The notes below the pieces were generated by a model, which had not been told where the DNA came from, ran no database searches, and worked only from the letters and a program-made list of their open reading frames with translations. Shown here piece after piece: positions 27,027 to 35,354 of a DNA stretch of 64,000 nucleotides. A program made the position numbers and the translations under genes. Position 1 is the stretch's first letter. The number at the start of each line of letters is the position of its first letter. Source of the DNA: Kibdelosporangium aridum (GTDB lineage: Bacteria; Actinomycetota; Actinomycetes; Mycobacteriales; Pseudonocardiaceae); assembly GCF_900176515.1 (NCBI RefSeq), contig NZ_FWXV01000006.1:372001-436000 (forward strand). Direction: 5' to 3'.

Positions 27027-30000
27027 ATGGCGCGTCCGGAAAAACCTGTATCGAGTCACGACCCCGCACTGGCGGCTTTCGCAACCGATCTCCGCAGGCT
27101 CAGGGCCGAGGCGGGCACTCCGACGTATCGCGAGCTCAGCGCGGTCGCGCACTACTCGTCAACGGTTTTGTCCGAAGCGGCGAGCGGCAAAAGCCTCCCC
27201 ACGCTCGCGGTCACGCTCGCCTTTGTCCGCGCCTGTTCGGGTGACGTGGACAGCTGGCGTGCCCGATGGCTGGAAATAGCCGAAGATTCCGGCGAGAAAC
27301 CGGACGAAGAAGCGCCTTATGTCGGGATGACCGCGTTCCAGCCGGACGATGCCGGGAAATTCTTCGGCCGGGAAGAACTGGTCGAGGACATCCGGGCCAG
27401 GCTGCGGGAGAGATCATTTCTGGCGGTGTTCGGTGCATCGGGGGCAGGGAAATCTTCGGTCCTGCGAGCGGGACTCGCCGCGGCCTGGATCAAAGAGAAG
27501 AAGCCGGTCCTGGTGGTCACGCCAGGCGCCCACCCGCCACACCCGCAGGCCGAGAACGACCTCCTGGTCGTCGTCGACCAGTTCGAAGAGCTGTTCACCC
27601 TGTGCGAGGACACGGCCGAACGGGACCGTTTCATCCAGCGGATACTGGCGTTGCCCAAGGTCGTGATCGGAGTACGAGCGGACTTCTACGCCCACTGCGC
27701 GCAGTACCCAGCGCTCGTCGAAGCCCTCAAGGACGCCCAAGTCCTCATTGGACCCATGACGCCGGGCGACCTCAGCCGTGCCATCACCGCACCGGCCGTG
27801 CACGCCGGGTTCATGGTTGAGACGGCGCTGGTCTCGCGACTGACCGCGGAGGCCGTGGGTGAGCCTGGAGTCCTGCCGCTGTTGTCGCACGCGTTGCTGG
27901 AGACCTGGCGACGTCGACGCGGCAACCGGATGACGCTCGCCGGATACGAGGAGACCGGCGGACTCCAACACGCGATCGCTCGTACGGCCGAAGAGGCGTT
28001 CCTGGCCTTGAACGACGCTCAGCAGGTGATCGCCCAGCAGGTCATGCTGCGCCTCGCAGCCGTCGGTCAAGGAACGGACGACACCAAGCGCCGTGCCAGA
28101 CGGCAGGAGTTCGACGACAACCCCGGCACCGTGGTGGTCCTGGAACGCTTCGCACAGGCCAGGTTGATCATGCTCGACCAGGACTGTGTCGAGGTCGTGC
28201 ACGAGGTCCTGATGCGCAGCTGGCCGCGGTTCGCTGAGTGGCTGTCCGCCGACCGGGAAGGGCGGCGAGTGCATCGGCAGCTCACGTCGGCCACCGACGA
28301 ATGGGAGTCGCACGGGCGCGACCCCGGCACGCTCTACCGTGGCATTCGGCTCACCGTGGCGCGGGATTGGGCGAACTCCCATCAAGATCTCCTTTCCGCA
28401 AGGGAAAAGGCGTTTCTCCATGCCAGCAACACCGCGGAAACCATGGAGTACCGGAGAACCCGCAGTCGCGCCAGACGACTGAAACAGCTCGTCGCGCTGC
28501 TCGTCGTCTTGGTGTTGGTCGCGGTCGGTGGTGTTACGACGGCTGTCATGAACGAGCAGAAAGCGGCGGAGCAGCACCAGTTGGCCATTGTGCGCAAAGC
28601 CGTCAACGATGCGAACGCCATGCGAACCGCCAATCCCGCGTTGGCACGTCAAATCGCGTTGGCGGCGTACCGGTTGGCGCCCATTCCGGAGGCGCGAGAC
28701 GCCTTGATAAGCATCACGGCTTCGCCCAACGCGACCAGGGTGGCCGGTAGTGCCGGTCCGATCCGTTCGGTGGCGTTCAGCCCGAAGGGTCGGTTACTCG
28801 CGACAGGCAGCGAGGACAAGAACGTCGTGGTGTGGGATGCCGACTTCGCCACCCCGCGGATGATAGCGACTCTCATCGGGCACGAGGACGTTGTCAATGC
28901 TGTCGCCTTCAGCGCCGATAGCCGGACGTTGGTCTCGGCGAGCCGGGACAACACGGTCCGCCTGTGGAACGTTTCGAACCCGAGCAACCCTCAGCGCCTG
29001 CACGTCCTTACCGGGCACACCGGCGGCGTGACATCACTCGCGTTCACCAAGGACGGCCGGACACTGGTGACGGGAAGCACGGACGGAACCATCCGGCTAT
29101 GGGATCTGACCAACCCGGCTTCACCACAACGCATCGGGCTGCTCAGTGAGCTTGGTGAAATCACGGCGGTTGCCGTCAAACCGGACGCGGACGTCCTGGT
29201 ATCCGGTGGCAGAGACGGTATGGTCCGGCTTTGGGACATCGCTGACGCGAGAAATCCCGTCCCGCTCACCACTCTCGACAGGCACATCCGAGCGTCGGTA
29301 CTCGCGGTCGCGTTCTCTCCCGACGGCCGGACGCTGGCCACATCGGGCACTGATTGGGTGGCGCAGCTGTGGGACGTCAGGGAGGTATGGAAACCAACAC
29401 CGGTAAGTGTCCTCACTGGACAGTTCTTGGCGTTGTCGTTCAGCGCCGACAGTCAGACGCTCGCCGCGGCCGGCAGTGACAGCGAAGTCCGGTTGATCGA
29501 CGTCACCGAGCCTGCCCGGCAGCAGCCGATGACCACAGTCATCGGGCACAGCAACGATGTCTGGGCGGTCGCGTTCAACCCGGAGACGCAGGTGGTCGCT
29601 TCAGGCGGAGCCGACCACACGGTACGGCTGCAGAATCTCGCCGAGTTCACCGTTCTCGGGCAGATCGACACCGTGCTGGCCGTGACACACCGGCGAAAGG
29701 ACCGAACGGTCGCAACCGCTGGGGTGGATGGCTTGGTGCGGCTGTGGCGCACGCAGTCCGTCGGACGGGCTCGTCTGCTCGCCACGCTGAAAAGCAGTCC
29801 AGGGCCGGTCGCGTTCAGCGCCGACGGCGACATCCTGGCGGCAGGTGGCCGAGACGGCACCGTGAAGTTGTGGGACGTCGCCGATCCGACTGCGCCGAAA
29901 GAGCTTCCGTCCTTGGGCGGCCGTCAGTCGGCTGTCGGGAAGATTGCGTTCAGCCCGGACGGCAAAATCGTGGCGACGGGCGGCGAGGGGATGGACCGGA

Positions 30001-30671
30001 CCGTGTGGCTGTGGGACATCTCCGCGCGGTCGAAGCCGGTGAGCATCGGGTTCGTGTTCGGCACCGGCGGCGACATCGGCCCGCTCACGTTCAGCGCGGA
30101 CGCCCGCACCCTCGCGGTCGGTTCGGCGGACAACGCGAAGCTCTGGGACGTCACGAACCCCGGTTCGCCCAGGGGTTTGGTGACCACGAACCAACTGAAC
30201 TCGATCCTGGTCTTCAGCCCGGACAGCCGGGTCATCGCCGCGGCGGGCCGGGACAGCGCGGTCCGGCTGTGGGACGTGTCCGAGCCGCAGCGGCTCCATG
30301 TGATCGGCACACTTGCGGGGCACACCGCGGGAATCTCGTCGATCACGTACAGCCCGGACGGCAGGAGACTGGCCACGGCCAGTCCCGACGGCAGCGCGCG
30401 GGTCTGGGACTTGTCCGATCCCCGGTCGCCACGGCTGGAGGTCACGTTGACCGGCCACACCGCGGCGATCCACGAAGTGATGTTCACCGACGACCACGCC
30501 CTGATGACCGTGTCGAGGGACAATCTGGCCAGGCGGTGGGAGATCGACACGGACGTCGCCGCCCGTCGAGCTTGTAGGTCTTCCATGCAACCGATGACCG
30601 TTGCGGAGTGGCAACAGTACTTCCCGTCGTTGCCGTTCCAGCAGCCTTGTCCGGACTACAGTGCGAAGTAG
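27027..30671 (+). CDS. HTH-nSTAND1 NTPase with membrane helix and 14 WD40 repeats
   Basis: The protein has 1214 residues, from ATG 27027 with GGAGGGGGA upstream. An XRE-like helix-turn-helix (about 12-80: LRRLRAEAGTPTYRELSAVA) comes first. The nSTAND1 NTPase domain (about 95-420) has Walker A GASGAGKSS at 136-144 and Walker B DLLVVVDQFEELF at 178-190. A single membrane helix lies at about 488-507. Fourteen WD40 repeats (about 575-1190), each like 'AFSPDGRTLATGS.D..VRLWD', make two seven-bladed propellers. By family knowledge STAND proteins are signal-triggered oligomerising switches, including antiphage and developmental regulators. The propeller should sense a ligand, on the opposite side of the membrane from the HTH if the helix is real. 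No adjacent effector gene is seen. Confidence 0.9.
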   Translation: MARPEKPVSSHDPALAAFATDLRRLRAEAGTPTYRELSAVAHYSSTVLSEAASGKSLPTLAVTLAFVRACSGDVDSWRARWLEIAEDSGEKPDEEAPYVGMTAFQPDDAGKFFGREELVEDIRARLRERSFLAVFGASGAGKSSVLRAGLAAAWIKEKKPVLVVTPGAHPPHPQAENDLLVVVDQFEELFTLCEDTAERDRFIQRILALPKVVIGVRADFYAHCAQYPALVEALKDAQVLIGPMTPGDLSRAITAPAVHAGFMVETALVSRLTAEAVGEPGVLPLLSHALLETWRRRRGNRMTLAGYEETGGLQHAIARTAEEAFLALNDAQQVIAQQVMLRLAAVGQGTDDTKRRARRQEFDDNPGTVVVLERFAQARLIMLDQDCVEVVHEVLMRSWPRFAEWLSADREGRRVHRQLTSATDEWESHGRDPGTLYRGIRLTVARDWANSHQDLLSAREKAFLHASNTAETMEYRRTRSRARRLKQLVALLVVLVLVAVGGVTTAVMNEQKAAEQHQLAIVRKAVNDANAMRTANPALARQIALAAYRLAPIPEARDALISITASPNATRVAGSAGPIRSVAFSPKGRLLATGSEDKNVVVWDADFATPRMIATLIGHEDVVNAVAFSADSRTLVSASRDNTVRLWNVSNPSNPQRLHVLTGHTGGVTSLAFTKDGRTLVTGSTDGTIRLWDLTNPASPQRIGLLSELGEITAVAVKPDADVLVSGGRDGMVRLWDIADARNPVPLTTLDRHIRASVLAVAFSPDGRTLATSGTDWVAQLWDVREVWKPTPVSVLTGQFLALSFSADSQTLAAAGSDSEVRLIDVTEPARQQPMTTVIGHSNDVWAVAFNPETQVVASGGADHTVRLQNLAEFTVLGQIDTVLAVTHRRKDRTVATAGVDGLVRLWRTQSVGRARLLATLKSSPGPVAFSADGDILAAGGRDGTVKLWDVADPTAPKELPSLGGRQSAVGKIAFSPDGKIVATGGEGMDRTVWLWDISARSKPVSIGFVFGTGGDIGPLTFSADARTLAVGSADNAKLWDVTNPGSPRGLVTTNQLNSILVFSPDSRVIAAAGRDSAVRLWDVSEPQRLHVIGTLAGHTAGISSITYSPDGRRLATASPDGSARVWDLSDPRSPRLEVTLTGHTAAIHEVMFTDDHALMTVSRDNLARRWEIDTDVAARRACRSSMQPMTVAEWQQYFPSLPFQQPCPDYSAK

Positions 30672-31378
30672 ACGATCGTTCCGGCGATCAGCAGGCCGTA
30701 TCCGGCTGCCGCGATCCGCATCAGCAGCACCTGGGTCTGCTCCGGCCACCGCGTGAAACCCAGCAGCCAAGCCAAACCAGGCATGATCAGGATCGCGTGC
30801 ATCGGTACCGCGTGCGCAGGCTTCAACGCGCCGGCCGTCGTGTAAGCCAGTTCAGCGTTGCCCGTGCGTACCGCGGTGACACCGGTCGCGATCATCACGG
30901 CCCCTACCGCCAGCGCGACGAGCAGTGCGGCGAATCCGAACCGGAGTGCCAACTGCATGGTCCGGGTCTGTACGGTACGGAAAGCCGCCACGGTGAACGC
31001 GATGGTCACGGCGATGAGCACGAAACCGCCGCCGGCCAACGTCATCGAGATCGTCGAGTCGAACGGCGTCTCGAAGTTGAAATGCGACGGACGCCCGCGC
31101 CACGCCTGCATCGTGATCAGTGCGACCTCGACGACGCTCGCCGCGTAGAACACCACCAGCAGGAACGTCCGCAGGCCTTGCTGGATCCGCAGAAACGAGG
31201 TCGCCCACACGGCCGCGCCGACCGTAAGCCCGAATGACAATCCGAATGTCATGGGCTTACGCATCGACAACGGGCCCATCCAGGTGCCGCCGGTGACCAG
31301 GAGCACGACCAGATGCCCGAGCCCGCTGAGCAACAGCAGGCCCCCGATGATGTAGCCGACGCGATCTATGGTCCTCAT
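30656..31378 (-). CDS. Six- or seven-helix membrane protein, unknown function
   Basis: The protein has 240 residues with evenly spaced hydrophobic helices (VGYIIGGLLLLSGLGHLVVLL, FLLVVFYAASVVEVALITMQ, GGFVLIAVTIAFTVAAF, HAILIMPGLAWLLGF, AGYGLLIAGTIVYFAL). Conserved-looking charged spots are LSMRKPMTFGLSFG and FNFETPFDSTISM. Similar proteins are annotated only as hypothetical membrane proteins. It overlaps the end of the WD40 gene by 16 bp, tail to tail. Confidence 0.75.
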   Translation of the reverse strand: MRTIDRVGYIIGGLLLLSGLGHLVVLLVTGGTWMGPLSMRKPMTFGLSFGLTVGAAVWATSFLRIQQGLRTFLLVVFYAASVVEVALITMQAWRGRPSHFNFETPFDSTISMTLAGGGFVLIAVTIAFTVAAFRTVQTRTMQLALRFGFAALLVALAVGAVMIATGVTAVRTGNAELAYTTAGALKPAHAVPMHAILIMPGLAWLLGFTRWPEQTQVLLMRIAAAGYGLLIAGTIVYFAL

Positions 31379-31436
31379 GCGGCCAATGCTCGCCGCTGCA
31401 CCCGGCCGGGTCGTCCGCTTGGAAGCGTCACCGCAG

Positions 31437-31454
31437 GTACGTCATGGGACGTAC
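31437..31454. promoter_or_regulatory. Perfect inverted repeat between two minus-strand genes
   Basis: GTACGTC-ATGG-GACGTAC lies 2 bp past the dehydratase stop and about 60 bp upstream of the membrane protein start. It may be an operator for the latter or a short terminator stem; no T-run follows. Confidence 0.4.
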
Positions 31455-31455
31455 G

Positions 31456-32331
31456 TCAGGCCGGTGACCAGTCTGTATTCGCCCCACAGAGGATCAAACA
31501 GGCCAATTCGCCCGGCACCTCGCCTGCCAGCCAGGCGGCCAGCGTCGCGGCCGCGGCCGGTTCGACGGCCAGCCGGAACATCTCCCAGAGCAGGTCGCGG
31601 GCTTCGATGATCTTGTCGTCGTTGACGAGCACCGACACCGGCTGCGCCGCCTGCAGGATTTCGAACGGAAGCTGTCCGGCCCTGGTCGCACCCAACGCCG
31701 ACGAGGCGACCGAGTCCACACGCGAGTCGACCGGCGTACCCGCGGCCAGTGCCTCGTGCAGGCAGCAGCAATTGGCCGGTTCGACCGTCACGAGCTTGCG
31801 GCCGTCCGCACTCAACGCCGTTCCCGCGGCGAGCCCGCCACCGCCGACGGCGACCACGATCGTGTCCACATCAGACGCGTCCGCGACGATCTCGGCGCCC
31901 ACCGTTCCCTGCCCGGCGATCACGTCGGGGTGGTCGTAGGCGGGGAGGTACATTCCCGGCTGTTCCTGGGCCAGTTTTGCTGCCTCGGCGTAGTTTTCGC
32001 CTGCCCTGACCAGTTCCGCGCCCGCCTGGACGATCCGCCGGGCCTTGCTCTCCGGCACCGATTCCGGCGCGTACACCGTCGCCGGGATGTCCAGCACCGA
32101 CGCCGCTTCGGCGACGGCCATGCCGTGGTTGCCGCCGGACGCGGTCACCACCCGGTCCGGTTTTCCGCCTGCCAGCAAGGCATTCAACGCACCACGGAAC
32201 TTGAACGATCCGGTGCGCTGCAGGTGTTCGAGCTTCAACACGAGCGGCTTGCCGTCGATCTCGGTCCGCAGCAAAGGGGTTCTGCGGGCGTACGGTTCGA
32301 TCCGGGCTGCCGCGAGCTCAACGTCCGTCAC
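31456..32331 (-). CDS. PLP-dependent threonine/serine dehydratase-like enzyme
   Basis: The protein has 291 residues. It has a fold-type II PLP site: lysine in RTGSFKFRGA, the phosphate/asparagine loop in TASGGNHGMAVA, and the glycine-rich loop VGGGGLAAG. It lacks the C-terminal ACT regulatory domain of biosynthetic IlvA, so it resembles catabolic dehydratases or serine/threonine racemases, and is about 30 residues shorter than typical ones. It probably deaminates L-threonine or L-serine to the 2-oxo acid. The unusual stretch ANCCCLHEAL replaces the usual 'ep......' segment near the active-site cap. Confidence 0.85.
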   Translation of the reverse strand: MTDVELAAARIEPYARRTPLLRTEIDGKPLVLKLEHLQRTGSFKFRGALNALLAGGKPDRVVTASGGNHGMAVAEAASVLDIPATVYAPESVPESKARRIVQAGAELVRAGENYAEAAKLAQEQPGMYLPAYDHPDVIAGQGTVGAEIVADASDVDTIVVAVGGGGLAAGTALSADGRKLVTVEPANCCCLHEALAAGTPVDSRVDSVASSALGATRAGQLPFEILQAAQPVSVLVNDDKIIEARDLLWEMFRLAVEPAAAATLAAWLAGEVPGELACLILCGANTDWSPA

Positions 32332-32649
32332 CTGGTCATCCTACGTCCAGGACGGGGTGGCACAGATCACGACCGCTGGCTGGACCATCGAGCCAGGGGG
32401 TGCTCCTCGCGGAACTGAACAGTGGTTAGGTAGAGGGTGTGGCGCGGGGGGCGCGGGCGCGACACGCCCCCCGCACCACGTCTCAGGGGCTCCAATATTT
32501 CTTACTTGTCGAAGCCGCTCGTGTGCGCGTTGTCGCGACGAGTGAGATGACGGTATGTGGCCTAGACCATCTCGTCAATGGGTCTAGACCTCCATGCTGC
32601 ATAGCGGTGCGATGAAATCGAGTGGGACCCGATCCGCCACACTGTCGGC
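32332..32649. other. Divergent promoter region with hairpin and operator-like repeat
   Basis: This 318-bp gap separates the dehydratase from the MetE-like gene. It holds a strong stem-loop at 32439-32479 (14 of 15 bp paired, GTGGCGCGGGGGGCG with CGCCCCCCGCACCAC) and the inverted repeat at 32563-32590. I see no coding sequence and no recognisable SAM or cobalamin riboswitch. Confidence 0.55.
32563..32590. promoter_or_regulatory. Operator-like repeats upstream of the MetE-like gene
   Basis: TAGACCAT and ATGGGTCTA form an inverted repeat with a one-base insertion. The second arm sits in the perfect palindrome GGTCTAGACC (32581-32590), which ends 59 bp before the GTG start. Confidence 0.4.
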
Positions 32650-33687
32650 GTGACGAACACGCCCTGGTCACCAGGAACCGCCACCGGTGTCGGCTCGATG
32701 CCGGGCACCGATCCGCTCGAGGCCGCAAACGTTGTCGTCGGCGAATTGCCGGATTTGCCGTTCCTTTCCGAGCTGCCCGGCCGCGGGCTGGGCGCGGACA
32801 TCATCGGCCGGACCGCGGCCCTGCTGGTCGACCTGCCGATCGAGGTCGTGCCGTCCGGATATCGGACGGCCGCGCGGCCCGGTCATGAGCACCGCCATGC
32901 CGTCGACTTGCTCAGGCGGGACATCGACGCCCTTGAGGAGGCCGTTGAACGCGCAGGCGTCCGGCCGCCCGTGATCAAGGTCCAGGCGGCCGGACCGTGG
33001 ACACTCACGGCCGGAATCGAGCTCGCCCGAGGCCACCGGGTGCTGACCGATCATGGCGCGCTTCGTGAGTTCGCCGACTCGCTCGGCGAAGGCCTCGCGC
33101 TGCACGCCGCCGAAGTCAGCCGTCGCCTGGAGACCCCGGTGGTCGTTCAGCTCGACGAACCGAGCCTGCCGACCGTCCTGGCGGGAGCGTTGCCGACGGC
33201 GTCGGGCTACGGCACGGTCCCCGCAGTCGCCGAGCCGGACGCACGGGACGTCCTCGCCGGCGTCGTCAAGGCCGTCGGCGAGGCCACGAACCAGCCGGTG
33301 ATCGTGCATTGCTGCGCACCACGGCCGCCGGTCGGACTGTTCCGTGCCGCGGGCGCGGATGCGCTGGCCATCGACGCCACGCTGCTCGAAGGCATCCCGG
33401 CATCCTTGTCCGACCAGCTGGGCGAGGCCTGGGACGCGGGCGTGACCCTGCTTCTCGGCCTGGTGCCCGGCACCACGCCGTCCCGGCCGCCGACCCTCGC
33501 GCAGGCTGCCAAGCCCGCGCTGGAGCTCGTCGACCGGCTCGGTTTCCCCCGTTCACTGCTCGCCGAACGGGCTATCCCCACTCCGACATGTGGCCTGGCG
33601 GGTGCCGATGCCACGTGGGCGCGCCGGGCGCTCGGCCTGGTCCGAGATGTCGGTAGGGCATTCGTCGAACCACCGGAAAGCTGGTGA
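32650..33687 (+). CDS. Short MetE-like (cobalamin-independent methionine synthase C-domain) protein
   Basis: The protein has 345 residues from GTG 32650. ATGVGSMPGTDPLEAA is the standard opening of the actinobacterial 'core MetE' group. VIKVQAAGPWTLTAGIEL, VVVQLDEPSLP, VIVHCCAPRPPV and LLLGLVPGTT hold the zinc-type His and Cys residues. It has only the catalytic half of MetE and none of the N-terminal folate-binding half. Such proteins may transfer a methyl group from a donor other than folate. I recall a mycobacterial orthologue next to ligA, matching the backbone order seen here. Confidence 0.82.
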   Translation: MTNTPWSPGTATGVGSMPGTDPLEAANVVVGELPDLPFLSELPGRGLGADIIGRTAALLVDLPIEVVPSGYRTAARPGHEHRHAVDLLRRDIDALEEAVERAGVRPPVIKVQAAGPWTLTAGIELARGHRVLTDHGALREFADSLGEGLALHAAEVSRRLETPVVVQLDEPSLPTVLAGALPTASGYGTVPAVAEPDARDVLAGVVKAVGEATNQPVIVHCCAPRPPVGLFRAAGADALAIDATLLEGIPASLSDQLGEAWDAGVTLLLGLVPGTTPSRPPTLAQAAKPALELVDRLGFPRSLLAERAIPTPTCGLAGADATWARRALGLVRDVGRAFVEPPESW

Positions 33688-33703
33688 GTGGTTTCATACA
33701 CGC

Positions 33704-34837
33704 ATGTCCCGGGTCGACCGACGAACTCTGTTGCTCGCGGCTGGCGCAGCCCTGGCAGGGGGATGCACGGCCCAGCCTGCGCCGCCGCCAGCCAAGCCCA
33801 CGCTGGCGCCGACCGTCACGAGCACGGGCACCGGCCGCAGGGTCAACCGGCCAGGAGACCCGAAGGCCAAGCCGGACGCACACAAGATCCTGGCGTGGAT
33901 GAACACGCTGCCCCAGCGTGACAGCAAACGTGTGGTCGCCGGGCAGCAGCTCAGCGCCGACGCCCGCGCCGACTACGAGAAGCTCTTCCGCGGGATGACC
34001 CGTAAGTTCGGCAAGACGCCCGCGTTGATCGGCGCGAGCTTCGACGGCTACTGGAAGCGCGAGACCATCCCCGTGCTGATCAACCACTGGCGGGCAGGCG
34101 GCCTGGTCACCATGGAGTTGCACCGGCCGAACCCGTTCCTGCCCAAAGTCGACCCGGAGTCCTACCGCGGTGACCTGTGGGCGCCCAAGGGCGATTTGAG
34201 CTCGCTGCTGGCTGACGCCAAACCCAGCCCGGCACGCAGCCGCTGGCGCAAGGACGTCGAACTGCTCGGCGACATCATCCAGGAACTGGACGAGGCGGGC
34301 GTGACGCTGATCCTGCGGCCGTTCCACGAGGCCAACGGGATCTGGTTCTGGTGGGGCCAGGACTACAAGACCGGCAAGAGCGATTCGATCAAGCTGTACC
34401 GCGACTTGTACACCTATCTCACCGAGACCCGGGATCTGCACAACATCCTGTGGGCGTTCTCGCCCGCGAGACCGTGGGACGGGCCACGGATGAGGTATTA
34501 CCCGGGCGACGACATCGTCGACATCATGGGGCCGACGAGCTACCTGAACACGGTCAGCTTCGCGGTGGAAGGCCAGGCCGAGGACATCTCCGACATGCTC
34601 GCGCCGGAACGCCCGATGGCACTGCTGGAAGTGGGTTCCGGCGAGCCGTTCGACGGCAGCTGGAAATCGACCGAGATCATCGACAAGATCCGCACCCGTT
34701 ATCCGCAAATGACGATGTTCAACTGCTGGCACGGCTGGGTCGATGCGAAAGTCGCGCTGATCGAGGTCAGTGAAACCGACAAATTGATGAACGACCCGTG
34801 GGTCATGTCGCTGGAGAACATCGACTGGCGCGGTTAG
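33704..34837 (+). CDS. GH26 beta-mannanase-like lipoprotein
   Basis: The protein has 377 residues. The N-terminus SRVDRRTLLLAAGAALAGGC combines a Tat-like twin arginine with a lipobox (Cys 21). The GH26 barrel has acid/base E209 in RPFHEANGIWFWWG and nucleophile E309 in MALLEVGSGEP; these are the two family signatures. LITELHRPNPF-like TMELHRPNPF and HNILWAFSPARPWDG are further landmarks. It should cleave beta-1,4-mannan or a related beta-glycan at the cell surface. It starts 17 bp after the MetE-like gene. ATG 33704 was preferred to several upstream in-frame starts that lie inside that gene. Confidence 0.88.
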   Translation: MSRVDRRTLLLAAGAALAGGCTAQPAPPPAKPTLAPTVTSTGTGRRVNRPGDPKAKPDAHKILAWMNTLPQRDSKRVVAGQQLSADARADYEKLFRGMTRKFGKTPALIGASFDGYWKRETIPVLINHWRAGGLVTMELHRPNPFLPKVDPESYRGDLWAPKGDLSSLLADAKPSPARSRWRKDVELLGDIIQELDEAGVTLILRPFHEANGIWFWWGQDYKTGKSDSIKLYRDLYTYLTETRDLHNILWAFSPARPWDGPRMRYYPGDDIVDIMGPTSYLNTVSFAVEGQAEDISDMLAPERPMALLEVGSGEPFDGSWKSTEIIDKIRTRYPQMTMFNCWHGWVDAKVALIEVSETDKLMNDPWVMSLENIDWRG

Positions 34838-35229
34838 AGGGGGCGCAGCCAGGCGCAGGGAAGCGTCATGGTCTCGCCGGTCGGCCTGCTGACGATCTGG
34901 CCGGTCACCGCGTCCTTCAGCACACCCTCGACGACGTAGTCGACATCCGTTGGCAGGCCTAGACGTTCCGCGGCTTCCGGCGGCAAAGGCGTGCTGACAC
35001 GGGAAGTTTCCGCAACGCGGACTCCGGTGACCGCGGGCTCCCCGCTGAGCACTTGGCCGGTTGCTGTCACGGTCAGGTCGAATTCGTGTGTCGCCTCTAG
35101 GGTCCAGGAGAGCATCAGCAGGTCGGCCTCGGCTTTGCTGGGATCACCCGTGATGAACCGGGCAGGGTTGTCCCGTTGGGTGATGCGTACCCGATAGGTC
35201 TGGCCGACCTCGACGTCGTGCGGACGCAT
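34834..35229 (-). CDS. Conserved hypothetical protein, beta-rich
   Basis: The protein has 131 residues from ATG 35229 (MRPHDVEVGQTYRVRI); a longer reading of the frame adds unlikely Arg/Cys-rich sequence. It alternates short hydrophobic strands (LSWTLEATHEFDLTVTATGQV, VDYVVEGVLKDAVTGQIVS), suggesting a small beta fold. No family is recognised. It overlaps the GH26 gene end by 4 bp, tail to tail. Confidence 0.6.
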   Translation of the reverse strand: MRPHDVEVGQTYRVRITQRDNPARFITGDPSKAEADLLMLSWTLEATHEFDLTVTATGQVLSGEPAVTGVRVAETSRVSTPLPPEAAERLGLPTDVDYVVEGVLKDAVTGQIVSRPTGETMTLPCAWLRPL

Positions 35230-35354
35230 GACAACAGGATGCCCTATCCGGTCGCGCTCGTACCCCGTGCGACTACTCACACGTCCTGGCCAAGGAAGGT
35301 TTCTGCAGCGCGAACCTCGCATAACGGACACGGCTGTGTGACTATGGAGGGTTC

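Noticed and set aside
32439-32479. Stem-loop as a SAM or cobalamin riboswitch for the MetE-like gene
   Set aside because: There is a single GC hairpin only; none of the conserved boxes or multi-helix layout of those riboswitches is visible.
32668-33309. 213-codon minus-strand frame opposite the MetE-like gene
   Set aside because: Antisense shadow of a conserved gene.
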